64,000 nt of DNA, taken from NCBI GenBank assembly GCA_963995525.1, contig OZ023210.1, forward strand, positions 2,910,073 to 2,974,072, written 5' to 3'. The DNA is from Escarpia spicata. Lineage: Eukaryota; Annelida; Polychaeta; Sabellida; Siboglinidae. Positions 1 through 12,200 of this stretch are shown here, one piece after another (the stretch's first letter is position 1; every line of letters starts with the position of its first letter). The notes below the pieces were generated by a model. It was not told where the DNA came from. It did no database searches and saw nothing but the letters and a program-made list of their open reading frames with translations. The translations under genes were made by a program, and so were the position numbers.

Positions 1-135
1 ATGACGGCGAAGGTGCCAGGGAGCAATAATTTCCTGTGGAGGATGGCGAAAGTGCCAGGGAACAATCATTACCTGTGGAGGACCGCAAAGCTATCCGGGA
101 GCAGCCATTACCTGTGGAGGACAGCAAAGGTGCCC
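1..135 (-). repeat. 39-bp tandem repeat containing VWA8 exon 13 end and donor
   Basis: Three 39-bp units (CCTGTGG landmarks at 33, 72 and 111 on the plus strand) copy the last bases of exon 13 with the adjoining 5' splice site. Units at 111 and 72 read CCACAG|GTAAT on the minus strand; the unit at 33 reads GGAAAT and lacks GT. Since 39 is a multiple of three, use of the second donor would add 13 codons in frame. The array may continue left of the window. Confidence 0.85.
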
Positions 136-272
136 GGGTTGATCCGGTGGACACCATCCAGTACAGCCAGACTGCCATCCAGGGCAGCCTTCACCAGTGG
201 AGAGGGTTGCCAGGCCGTGTCTCCGTTGGGTCGGGTGATTCGCTGTTGCAACAAGTCTCTCGCCCCCATGTC
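112..272 (-). CDS. VWA8: VWA8 exon 13: Walker B side of second module
   Basis: A 161-bp exon encoding DMGARDLLQQRITRPNGDTA and, further on, LAVLDGVHRINPGTFAVLH. This is the Walker B-like strand of module 2. Phase 0 in, phase 2 out. The first donor after CCACAG is GTAATG at 110-111. The same exon end and donor recur 39 and 78 bp further on. Confidence 0.93.
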
Positions 273-3200
273 CTGAAACCATACAGCAGTGGTCAGCTTC
301 AGTCTCACGAACAAATGGTCAGCTTCAATATCATGAATAATTTAATGTCAAGTTTCAATCTCATGAACAAAGTTTCAATGAAAAATGATGAGTTTCACCC
401 CGCGAACAAATGATCAGTTTTACTCTATGAACAAATGGTCAGTTTCACCCCATGAACAAATGATCAGTTTTACTCTATGAACAAAATGGTCATTTTCACC
501 CCATGAACAATTTATTAGTTTTACTCTATGAACAAATGGTCACTTTCACAGCATGAACAAATTATTAGTTTCACCATATGAACAAATGTAACATAAATGT
601 GCCATGTAACATAAAGTTAGTGTCTTATTCAAAGTGTTGCTATATGAATTATATTAACGATTATAAAAGTTTTTTTTTTTATTTAAACAAAATGTGAACA
701 TTGCAGTAAGAACAATAAATTACTTCCTGTACATAAAAACATACCTGATATAGCATTATTGGTTCTAAGTGATATCCTAATAATTCAGCAAACTGTTTGG
801 CAATAACACTTTTGCCACAACCCTGAAACATACAAGGAACAAATGAACATAATATGTAAGATTACTAAATTAATGCAAACTTGTGCCTTTTGATGTAGCA
901 ATCAATAAAACAAGTATGTAACATGTATGCAACATCATAACCACGTTTAAAACAAAAACTTTCCCAAAACTACTACGAACCCACAAAGGAGTTTTTATTG
1001 CAGACTACCCTCACTACACTGGTGCTTCACAAAGTCCAACAGTTATAACATTTCAGTTTACGGTTTGAAACAGTCAATTAAATTTCCATAAAGTACCTAC
1101 TGGGGATAACAGAATGCAAAGAGCCAATCCTGACTGTGGGCAGCCGTGAGAAAACTCTAAATAAGATGTTGGTTGACAACTTAACTTGACACACCTGGAG
1201 AACAGGTTTAATGTTTTAAAGTGAGAGAAAATGTGCTTGACATGCTCAGTTGGTTTAATAAAAATATGTAAAATGATTACAACCACAGAAAGAATTGACT
1301 TAGATCATGTGACTAGTGAACATCTATGTGAATAGGTTCATGACATGTCATGGTGTCTAGACCGGGTTTATGACATGTCATGGTGTCTAGACCGGGTTTA
1401 ATGACATGTCACGGTGTCTAGATCAGGTTTATGACATGTCACGGTGTCTAGACTGGGTTTATGACATGTCACAGTGTCTAGACTGGGTTTATGACATGTC
1501 ACGGTGTCTAGACCGGGTTTATGACATGTCATGGTGTCTAGACCAGGTTTATGACATGTCACGGTGTCTAGACTGGGTTTATGACATGTCACGGTGTCTA
1601 GACCGGGTTTATTTTTGTAGGTTTTTCCTTGAATTTAAACCTCTTCTGGTCAAAGATAATGCAATGGCTTCTCAAATAACTTAAAGGAAATAAAAACAAG
1701 GCATTAGCTAAAATCCGTTTTCCAGGTGTACACAAAGTTTCACTTTGTATATAACATTCCAGAACATTAAAAAAATACAGAAAAATACATTTGTAGCATA
1801 AATTCGATTTTAAACCCATCTGTGTAGCGATTCCCACAGAAAATACAAATTTAATGAGCTAGGCGATCACATAGTATCGTAACGTCACATATGACCCACA
1901 CTCGCAGCAGGCCGACCCTTTCCATGCATTCAGAACATGTTTACAAGGATAGTTTTTGGGTCGAAATGACATTTTTTTGCAATCGGGCGACGCCGGTTCA
2001 ATCCAGACACCAAACCATTGATTTTCTTTACACTTTTTTTTATGTTTTCACGAAGTAATATAAACCAAATCATTTTGTATACTATGATGCACTGTTTGTA
2101 AATATTTTTGTAGTAATTATTTAGTCGCCACAAAAATGAAAATATGCTAATTATATATAACGATGTTTCTAAATTTTATTTATCCAGACAGATCACCATT
2201 TGTTTTCACATATATAATTATAATATATTACCGTACAATATATATATACAATTAATTAATTATATATCCATTACATTATATTTGTTTGGATAAATAAAAT
2301 TTAGAAACATCATTATATAATTCCCATATATTTGTGGCGAATAAATAATTACTACACAAATTTAAAAATATTTACACACAGTGTACCAAGCTCGGCGAAA
2401 CCTAGTCGACTTGTAGGCCCATTCACATTCATTGTTTTGAACAAAATTTGATTCATGTGGAACCATAAGATAACTGCTTGTTCCTCTATGATGACTAGTG
2501 TTTGCATTACATCGGAATATCGCACAATAACTAATTTTGATGCTCGTTTTGACCCAAAAGCTATCCTTGTAAACATGCTCTGAATGCATGGAAGGGGTCG
2601 GCTTGATGCGAGTATGGATCACATCTCGGCATCCCGAAAAACGTGCCAAAAATATGCATATTCGAAAATGTCCGGCTGCATAGCATAAAATGTGGAATTT
2701 CTAATTCATTGAATTTTTTTGGGGCTTGGAAATAGATAGCAGGATGTCTTATAATATGAATTCAAGCAATAGATGTTTTTATTCCCTTTAACCAAAATTA
2801 AGTCAAATTTGAAAAAAGTCAAATGAAAAATTGGCAACAGGAAAAACCTCTTGATAATTAAAATAAAGATGTGACTGAACTGACCGGCGGGCCAATGAGG
2901 CAGCAGTCTATAAGATAAAGAGGTGACTGAATGAACTGACCGGCGGGCCAATGAGACAGAAGTCTATAAAATAAAGAGATGATTGAATGAACTGACCGGT
3001 GGGCCAATGAGACAGAAGTCTATAAGATAAAGAGGTGATTGAATGAACTGACCGGTGGGCCAATGAGACAGAAGTCCTTCACCAAGTGAGACTCCATCAT
3101 GTCTGTAAGCAGCTGGTCGTGGTAGTGGGTATTCACATAGTGACCACCGGTCAAGCTGGTTGCATGTAGATTTCCCGCGGCCAGGTGTAGTTGGTGTGTG

Positions 3201-6200
3201 TGGAGTCCATGTCTCACTTGAACCGTGGCTTGATTGTCACTGGTCAGTCTGACCTCTGTCACCAGACAACCCGTGTAGTTGGCATCGTCCTCCTGCAGAC
3301 TGAATGACTGCAGGGAGAAATGTCACAGTGAATGTTACTGAGGACAACTAACACATGTGGCAGTGGTAGGGTTGACATGCTTTTTCCCGCCCTGGTAAAT
3401 ACCGGGTGGGAAATACCGGTAAATACTCTCTTGGGAAAAACGTTTTAAAGTATTATATTTGGAGTGGTATTGCAATAAAAACTACTGTACCATCACCAGA
3501 ATGATACTGGACAAACATAATGTAGTTTGACTGAAAACTGCAACAAATAAAACAAGTTGCCTTATCTGCTTATAATGCATAACCCAGGCACTGCTGTTGG
3601 CTACAGTTGCCCACTGACCCTGGTAGCCTTTGTTAATCAGTACCCCCCTCCCCACTCTGGCAGGGGAGCACTTCTGCTACCTATCAGCATATATTGCACA
3701 ACAGTTGCCCATGGGCCCATGGACCCTTTCTATGATGCTGGGCTTCCTGTTCTTTCAAACTGATCTTCCATGACCAATCACTTTTTAATGGATATGGCTG
3801 TTACTGTGTGTTATTGATTAGCATGTTCATGTCACTCTTTTGTTGACCAGCTGTAGGTTGTTGTCAATAGTCTGGCACCAGTTCATTCTCTATTAAAAAG
3901 TCTTGAATTTGGTATCTGTCATTGAGAATGCACCCTTATAAGTACCTGCCAATGTCCAAACCTCAACATTTCTTTGTTCTTTAAGCAGATTACAAACTGA
4001 CACCTGACAATATGAGACAATACTAGTACAGGCTATCTGACTTCATCATCATACTTCTTTAGAAGACCCAGAGAGCAGTATTTTGCACTGTCTCTTGTGA
4101 GAGTGACAATGACATTCATTTACTAAATATTTTATTCTTTCATGTCATGAATTTCCTGGCATACACAAACACAAGGATTAGGCCTGGACTGGTAACCAGT
4201 ATTAGCTCTCGATATTGATTATTTTTTCCAACTGGAAAAAATTTAGTTACAGGAACTAACGAATGTTAATTTCAGTTATGGACTGATTCACGTTTTACGA
4301 GTTATTCCTGGATATTATTGGTATCGCTTTAAAATCATCTGAGACTATAAATACCTTCCGTAAAAACTAAAGATTTATTTATTTGAAATTGCATTCCCAC
4401 CTTAACCTTCGGCGGTCCCTTGCTCTAATGACGACTCTTGCTTGTCCCTGTTAACGATTTTTGTATGTTGCACCTCTGAGCTCAGATTCCTGGGGATTTA
4501 GGTGCTATAGAAGTTTGTCATTATTATTATTATTAAGTATATACCGGGTATTTCCCGCTGCTCTGTCTAAGACCAGTTTTTCCCAGCAACGTGCCAACCC
4601 TGGGCCACAGTGGATATCATATATATATATATTAGTGCCATTAAACATAACGGTACATTCTTATACACTATCTGAAGGACTGCTCAAAGTGCTTTACCTT
4701 TAACCCCCTGGCACAGCTGTTCATTCCAATATCAACATGAATTGTCTGCGAAGTATTCAGCCACATTGTAATTACTGTGCAAAGCCTATTCACTATACAT
4801 CCATGTACTCATTTCATGCTTCATCTGATTTCAGCATCAAAGCAAAAGAGTGTATGCGACAATAAATAAACTAAGGCAATATGGAGTGAAACAATTTTTG
4901 CAAGTTTTGAAACTGAAGCCAGATGATTCAAATCCAAGTTCTCTCAATTGAGAGTGCAATATTCTACCCACTACACTACTGTGCCCCATGTACACAAGTG
5001 TCAATGATATCATCCATAACTTATGCTCAGTGTGATCTTGAACATTCGATGAAGTATTTGGTCATGGACATGCCTTTACTGTACTTAAATACTTTAAGTG
5101 TTGTATTTGAGCCTATATGAGTAACTATGACCTGTCTCCCCACTTGCCTTGAAAGCGTCCATGACAGCCGTCTGTCCCTCCTTGCCCAGCATGACATCAT
5201 AGGGATACAGTCTCTGGAGCAGGCGTTGGGTTGATACAGACGGGACCATCGTCTGGAGGGGGCAGAGACAGTGGACGTAAGGACGTCACTATGACACCAG
5301 GACAGATACATCCTAGGAGTTGTGAATGACTGGTCACATCATAGCACTCTAACAGTAGTCCATCTGATACTTATTGCTGTATTATGTCCTTATGTTAAAT
5401 GCATGAGTGCATGTATTTTAATCACGCATGTTTAACAATTTTAAAGTCTCAGATGAATACAGTTCTACATATTATTACCATCATTAACTCTGAAGTGATC
5501 TTTTGAACAATTCACATCAACATGAAGACATCTGTAGTAACATTATGATTAAAGGTACAAAGGCTTTTGCATATTTATTAATATCTAACAATAAAACTAT
5601 AAATTTTTACTTTAAAAAATGTCACAGTACAGCATAACATTAAATTATGAATTCATTAGGAAACACAGCATTTAAATGTTTAAACACGCTGACAATATAT
5701 TGGTTATACCGATGCTGTTAATACTTACCAATATTGTTATTATAGCATGTAAGTTATCGAGTGGGAAGTCGGGAAGACCAAGAGTTTTTGCTTCATCTGA
5801 TTTCAGCGTCGAAGCGAAAGAGAGTATCTGCGACAATCTACAAGTAAAACAATACATTTAAAGTTTAAAATATCTATATCTTGCTCAAAGCTACAACAGA
5901 TTAATGGAACAAAATATATGTTGGCTGTCAACTTGGAAAGACTACTTTGCATTTTTTCAAATAGCCAACTAATGTACAATCATTAGTCATTGTTGCGTAC
6001 TGTTATCTAGTTAAATCAGACAAACTCACACTATACATATATTTTATCATATTGATATAATATGTAATGGTTTATAAATTAGCACTTACCTATCAGGTGG
6101 GACTCCATGAGCGATTGCATTCAACACTTGCAGGTGATCCTGTAAGGTTGTACATCATCAAACACCATCAATGTACACATTATCATCAAACATCATCAAT

Positions 6201-9200
6201 GTACACAATATCATCAAACATCATCAATGCACACATTATCATGAACTATTATCAATGTACACATTATCATCAATGTACACATTATCATCAGACATCATCA
6301 ATGTACACATTATCGTCAGTCATCATCAATGTACACATTATCGTCAGTCATCATCAATGTACCCATTATCACCAAACATCATCAACGTACACATTATCAT
6401 CAGACATCATCAATGTACCCATTATCACCAAACATCATCAACGTACACATTATCATCAGACATCATCAATGTACCCATTATCGTCAGACATCAATGTACT
6501 CATTATCATCAAACATCATCAATGTACACATAATTTTCAAACATCATCAATGTACACATAATCGTCAAACATCATCAATGTACACATTATCATCAAACAT
6601 CATCAATGTACACATTATCATCAAACATCATCAATGTACACATAATCGTCAAACATCATCAATGTACACATTATCATCAAACATCATCAATGTACACATT
6701 ATCATCAAACATCATCAATGTACACATTATCATCAAACATCATCAACATACCCATTATCATCAGACATCATCAACATACACATTATCATCAGACATCATC
6801 AACATACCCATTATCATCAGACATCATCAGTGTACCCATTATCATCAGACATCATCAATGTACCCATTATCATCAGACATCATCAATGTACCCATTATCG
6901 TCAGACATCATCAATGTACCCATTATCATCATACATCATCAATGTACACATAATTTTCAAACATCATCAATGTACCCATTAACATCAAACATCATCAATG
7001 TACACATAATCGTCAAACATCATCAATGTACACATTATCATCAAACATCATCAATGTACACATTATCATCAAACATCATCAATGTACACATTATCATCAA
7101 ACATCATCAATGTACACATTATCATCAAACATCATCAATGTACACATTATCATCAGACATCATCAAGGTACACATTATCATCAGACATCATCAATGTACT
7201 CATTATCATAAGACATCATCAATGTACACATTATCATCAAACATCATCAATGTACACATTATCATCAAACATCATCAATGTACACATTATCATCAGACAT
7301 CAATGTACTCATTATCATCAAACATCATCAATGTACACATTATCATCAAACATCATCAATGTACACATTATCATCAAACATCATCAATGTACACATTATC
7401 ATCAGACATCATCAATGTACACATAATCGTCAAACATCATCAATGTACACATTATCATCAAACATCTTCAATGTACACATTATCATCAAACATCTTCAAT
7501 GTATACATTAATATTGATTTGCCTTTATTTCAAACACCTTCAGCTATTCAATTTGCTGTTTAACTTGAACTGCCAAGCTTTGACATCATTCATCAGCTTA
7601 GATATCAAAATGTTTATATAAATGAGTACTTATATGCTTAAACTGTATGTACACATCTATTACGTGTCTATGATTATTTAGCAAGTGGCACACCTAGTGA
7701 ATAGCAAGAATTATTTCAACTGAGGTTCCATCTTGCGGGTACAAAGGATAGTGTTCTTTAATTCTAGATAAGTAATGTAGGTATGTGATAGATAAATAAA
7801 GATATACCTTGAAAGGGATTGGGTCAACGTTCATAGCCTGAAACCTTGACCGGAGGGGAGGGTCAAGTGGATTGCCTTGGTACCGGGGAACGGGCAGCCC
7901 AAGGGCAATGACCCGGAAGTCTTCGCTGACTCGCACCAACTTCCAAGCATCCAGTTCTTCCTGGCTGTGATCCTGAAAATAGGTCCAATATACATACAAC
8001 AATTAGTACCACTGAAAGCTAGTACTTTTCATAATAACTCATGTTCACAAGGGTCTTCATATGGCTGGGTACTTCATTAGGGTGCAAATTACAGAGAGTA
8101 GTCAATCAGAATGTTAATTTCAGTAATTCACTGGGCTTTCATTTGAAAGAGTACTTCATCAGTGTTCATATGAGAGAGTACATCATCAGTTTTCATTTAG
8201 GAGAGTACTTCACCAGTGTTCATTTGGGAGAGTTCTTCATTAGTGTTCACTTGGAGAGTACTTCATCAATGTTCATTTTAGAATGTACTTTATCAGCGGT
8301 CTTTGGGAGAGAACTTCATCAGTGTTTATTTGGGAGTGTACTTCATCAGTGTTCATTCGGGAGTGTACTTCATCAGTGTTCATTCGGGAGTGTACTTCAT
8401 CAGTGTTCATTCGAGAGTGTACTTCATCAGTGTTCATTCGGGAGTGTACTTCATCAGTGTTCATTTGAAAGAGTACTTCATCAGTGTTCATTTGGGGGTG
8501 TACTTTATCAGGGGCCATTTGGGAGAGAACTTCATGAGTGTTTATTTGGGAATGTACTTTATCATAATTTTCAGTTTGTGGTGTACTTCATCAGTTTTCA
8601 TTTAGGAGTGTACTTTATCACAGTTTTCATTTGGGAGTGTGCTTCATCAGTGTTCATTTGGGAGTGTACACTTTCAGTGTTCATTTGTGAGAGTACTTCA
8701 TTAGTGTTCATTTGGGAGAGTACTTCATCAGTGTTCATTTGGGAGTGTACTTTACCAGTTTTCATTTGGGAGTGTACGCTTTCAGTGTTCATTTGGAAGA
8801 TTACACCATCAGTGTTTATTTGGGAGAGTAATTCATCAGTGTTGATTTGCAAGTATATTTTATCAGAGTTTTAATTGGAACAGTGCTTCCTCTGGACCGA
8901 GTACCCACCATCAAACTTAGGAGATGCACCATACGAATATTCTAGGAAACGTTTGCATAAAAAGTTCCTTTTGTAGCTAGAGGAAGCACAATGGTAACTG
9001 GTGAATAGCACCACAGGTACTCTAAGTACCCTTGGCAAGTACTGTACAGCTACATGTGTACCAGGAGTAGTTTGTCGTAGCGGTCAGCAGCCATTAGGAA
9101 GCGGCCATCGTCCAGCTGCATCTCGCGGTTCTCGAGCAGGTTGTTGAGGACGGGAAGGACGTTTCTCTCCGCCTTCTCAATCCCCTCCAGCACCAGCACC

Positions 9201-12200
9201 CGACCCTCCAGGGCTGCCTTCACCGCTGACTGCAGCACACACAGTTACCATTAATACAAGTAAAATCAATGACGCAAAATATTATGTATACAAGCAAAGG
9301 CCTCAATGTAAACAAAATGAAAATTGTCTTAGTTTTGTTGATTACAAATTAAGGAGATATGTTGATGGGACCTATATTGTTGCTATAATAATTATGTGTC
9401 TGATAATGCGCAACAACAGATGGTACCTGATCAATGTGGAATGCAGAGTTGGAGCGAATCTCACGCCGTTGCTTCAGGTCCATCTCAGTGGTGTCACGTG
9501 ACAGAGACACATACTCCACTTCCTTCCGTGTCAGCTCCTGGGGAACACACAGTCAGGGCATTACAGACAGTCCATCCTAAATACAACACTTGACATTAGC
9601 CTGACAATTCTCAACAAAGTAGAATCTAAGATATTTCTTTTTCTACATCACTTAGCCTGGCCCAGCAGTCATGGCTATTGTACATATCTGGTCTCATTGT
9701 GAAATGTTAATTTGTCATTTCCCCATCCTTCACTCACTTTTCTGACCAGTGAGTCCTTTTCTAGTTGCTCTCTCCTATATATCAAAAAAATAATTTTGTT
9801 TAAACACATTTTACTGATTAACTTCTAACTAGTTTGCATCACTATAAAAACTGGTTAAATAATTGCCGCAGCCTGACTGGATAAGAGGATACGTGGTAGA
9901 TACCAGGTACATCATGGCAATGGTCCTCCTCAGTGGCCCAGGCGGTCCAATCAGAAACACATCCTGACCTAGCAGATCCTACAACAAAACAACACAGCTT
10001 CATTATGCATCGAGATGGTGTACGATGACTTGTGGTGCTGTAGCTAAAAACCAGAAAATGCATAATTTTTTTTAAACACACCAAGTGTGTTATATTACAT
10101 TTCTAATGTTGTTGCATTCATGTTATTTGCTAAATTGTGCAGTTTGTGTTCCCAACTTCATAGTTAGTAATGTATTATTGGGTGGCTGGAATGAGAACTC
10201 TGCCATCTGATTCTGTTGATACAAACACTACTAACTGTGCTAAACAACAATATAAAAGAATTGATAATACTGTGAAGTTCGTTTTTATTATCAGCAGAAA
10301 GTTTTATAATTATACATGAAGAGTATACTGGACCACTCGGTTTTTGCCTTACGCAAGCTTAATATGCAGTTTTCACTAACAATTTTTGAAATCGTTCAGC
10401 AACGTATCAATATTATTAATCAGAACCACTTATTTCATCAATGGCATGCAAACGAAGCGTCAAATAAGTTGTTTTTAGTTAAATACTTACAATATTCTTA
10501 AGACAATAATCACTTCACGCGACAAAAGGAAGCCCTCGGTTTCTGCCTCATCGTGTTCAAAATCATCACTGTGCGACAAATCGCAACGCATTCACTATAT
10601 AAACTCCAAGGTCTGTTCGTTACCTTTCCTGTTGATGATTAAGGTGAATAGATGTTTACAATTTCATTCGATAAATTTTAATATTACGGTTGTTTACATG
10701 ACCGTCACCGATATGGTGCACTGTAGTCACGTGATCTGCGTTCGCTATCAAAATATCTGTCAAAAATCTGTTTGCCTCGTTTTAATTTGAGACAAATAAC
10801 TTTGTTGCAAGTTTGTAGACGTCCTTTGCTCATTGTGTCCGATATATCTGACTAAAGATGCATTTAATATGAGATCCAGCTATATAATCGTAATGATGCA
10901 GAAATTCAGATAAGGCAGAAACCGAGTAGGTGACTATACAGCAAATTTGCTCAAACTCATAGTTACCTTCTGCATGATCCAACGCAGCTGCTTGATAAGA
11001 GTTTGTGGAATAGGGTCTGGTACTAAAACACAAAGCAGCACACAAATAGTGAGTTATTGATACAGGTAAAGATAACATTCATGGTCCAACTCCAATGTCA
11101 ACACTTGTTCTCTGATGCACGAGGTGGCTACGCATGTCACACGCTACTGTGACGCTAGACACCTTAGTGAGAATAGTGACCTCACAAAGTTTGACCAATG
11201 TTATTATAACTACAATGGCTAGCATCATTTGAAATCTTTAGATGTGTCTTCTTCTATAAAACCTACCTCAACCTCATATTCAAACAAATGTACACATTCA
11301 TACACAACAACATACTCCTTAAGTTTCATTTTACCCCTCTGTCATCAGATATTTTTATTTATAATTTTGATTACTCTAGGTGTGTAAATTATGCATACGT
11401 ATGATATACAGTACATGGAATGAAAAAAATAACTACCCATCATTCATCAGTTATGCCTTGGTTTTGAACCAAGTCATCGTGAAAGGAATACTATTTTGTG
11501 AACTCACGATATTTGGCAGGCACCAACTCGGGATGTTTTGGATGTTTCACCCGCATTGAGACATCCCCAATAGTCACCACTTCTTGGGCGTCCTCTGTAT
11601 GAAACAAAGTCAAAACTTAATTAAATCAATTCCAAATGACTGAATCGTGAATGCATTCATGTGCCTTAGCCTCAGGTCAGTGTGTGACTAACATGTCATA
11701 ATGTATACAATCAAATGCAGCCTACATAACATTGGACTGATGGCTTTATGATGCTTAACAACAGACCCTGTCCGAAGTATGTTAGCCACGCACACATACA
11801 TTGTTGAACCAGCCCGTGTTGAACCAAGGCAATGGCAATGCATGGGGGCGCGATAGTGTAGTGGTTAGCACATCCGCCTGACATGCCGGCGCCCCGAGTT
11901 CAATACCCGGACCGGGCAGGTATGGTATATTTGGTGTAAAAACCTGGCACTCAACATTGGAGACTGTGTATCCCTCGTGACTCAGAGATCACGTTAATGT
12001 CAGTCCCGTCTAAATTTGGGACGTAAAAGAACCACTGGCACTGAGGACGACAAGCACTCTGGCAGTGACCATCCTCATTGCCAACATAGAAAGGTCGGCT
12101 TGAGCCTTGGCGACAATGTTCTGAAAAAGGCTGGCTAGTTGAATGAGAGGTGTCCGTCGATCTCGGCCCTTGTCGATCTCGGCCCGTCGATCTCGGCCCA

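Noticed and set aside
1325..1612. CRISPR-like regular repeats
   Set aside because: Head-to-tail tandem units without unique spacers, in a eukaryotic intron; the same holds for all other arrays.
5027..5311. 94-codon minus-strand frame
   Set aside because: It is the wrong frame across VWA8 exon 10.
6067..7563. Several long overlapping open frames
   Set aside because: All come from the 28-bp tandem repeat; the same text appears in all three frames.
11844..11917. A true tRNA gene
   Set aside because: A and B boxes are present but the sequence does not fold into a full cloverleaf end and continues into a SINE body.
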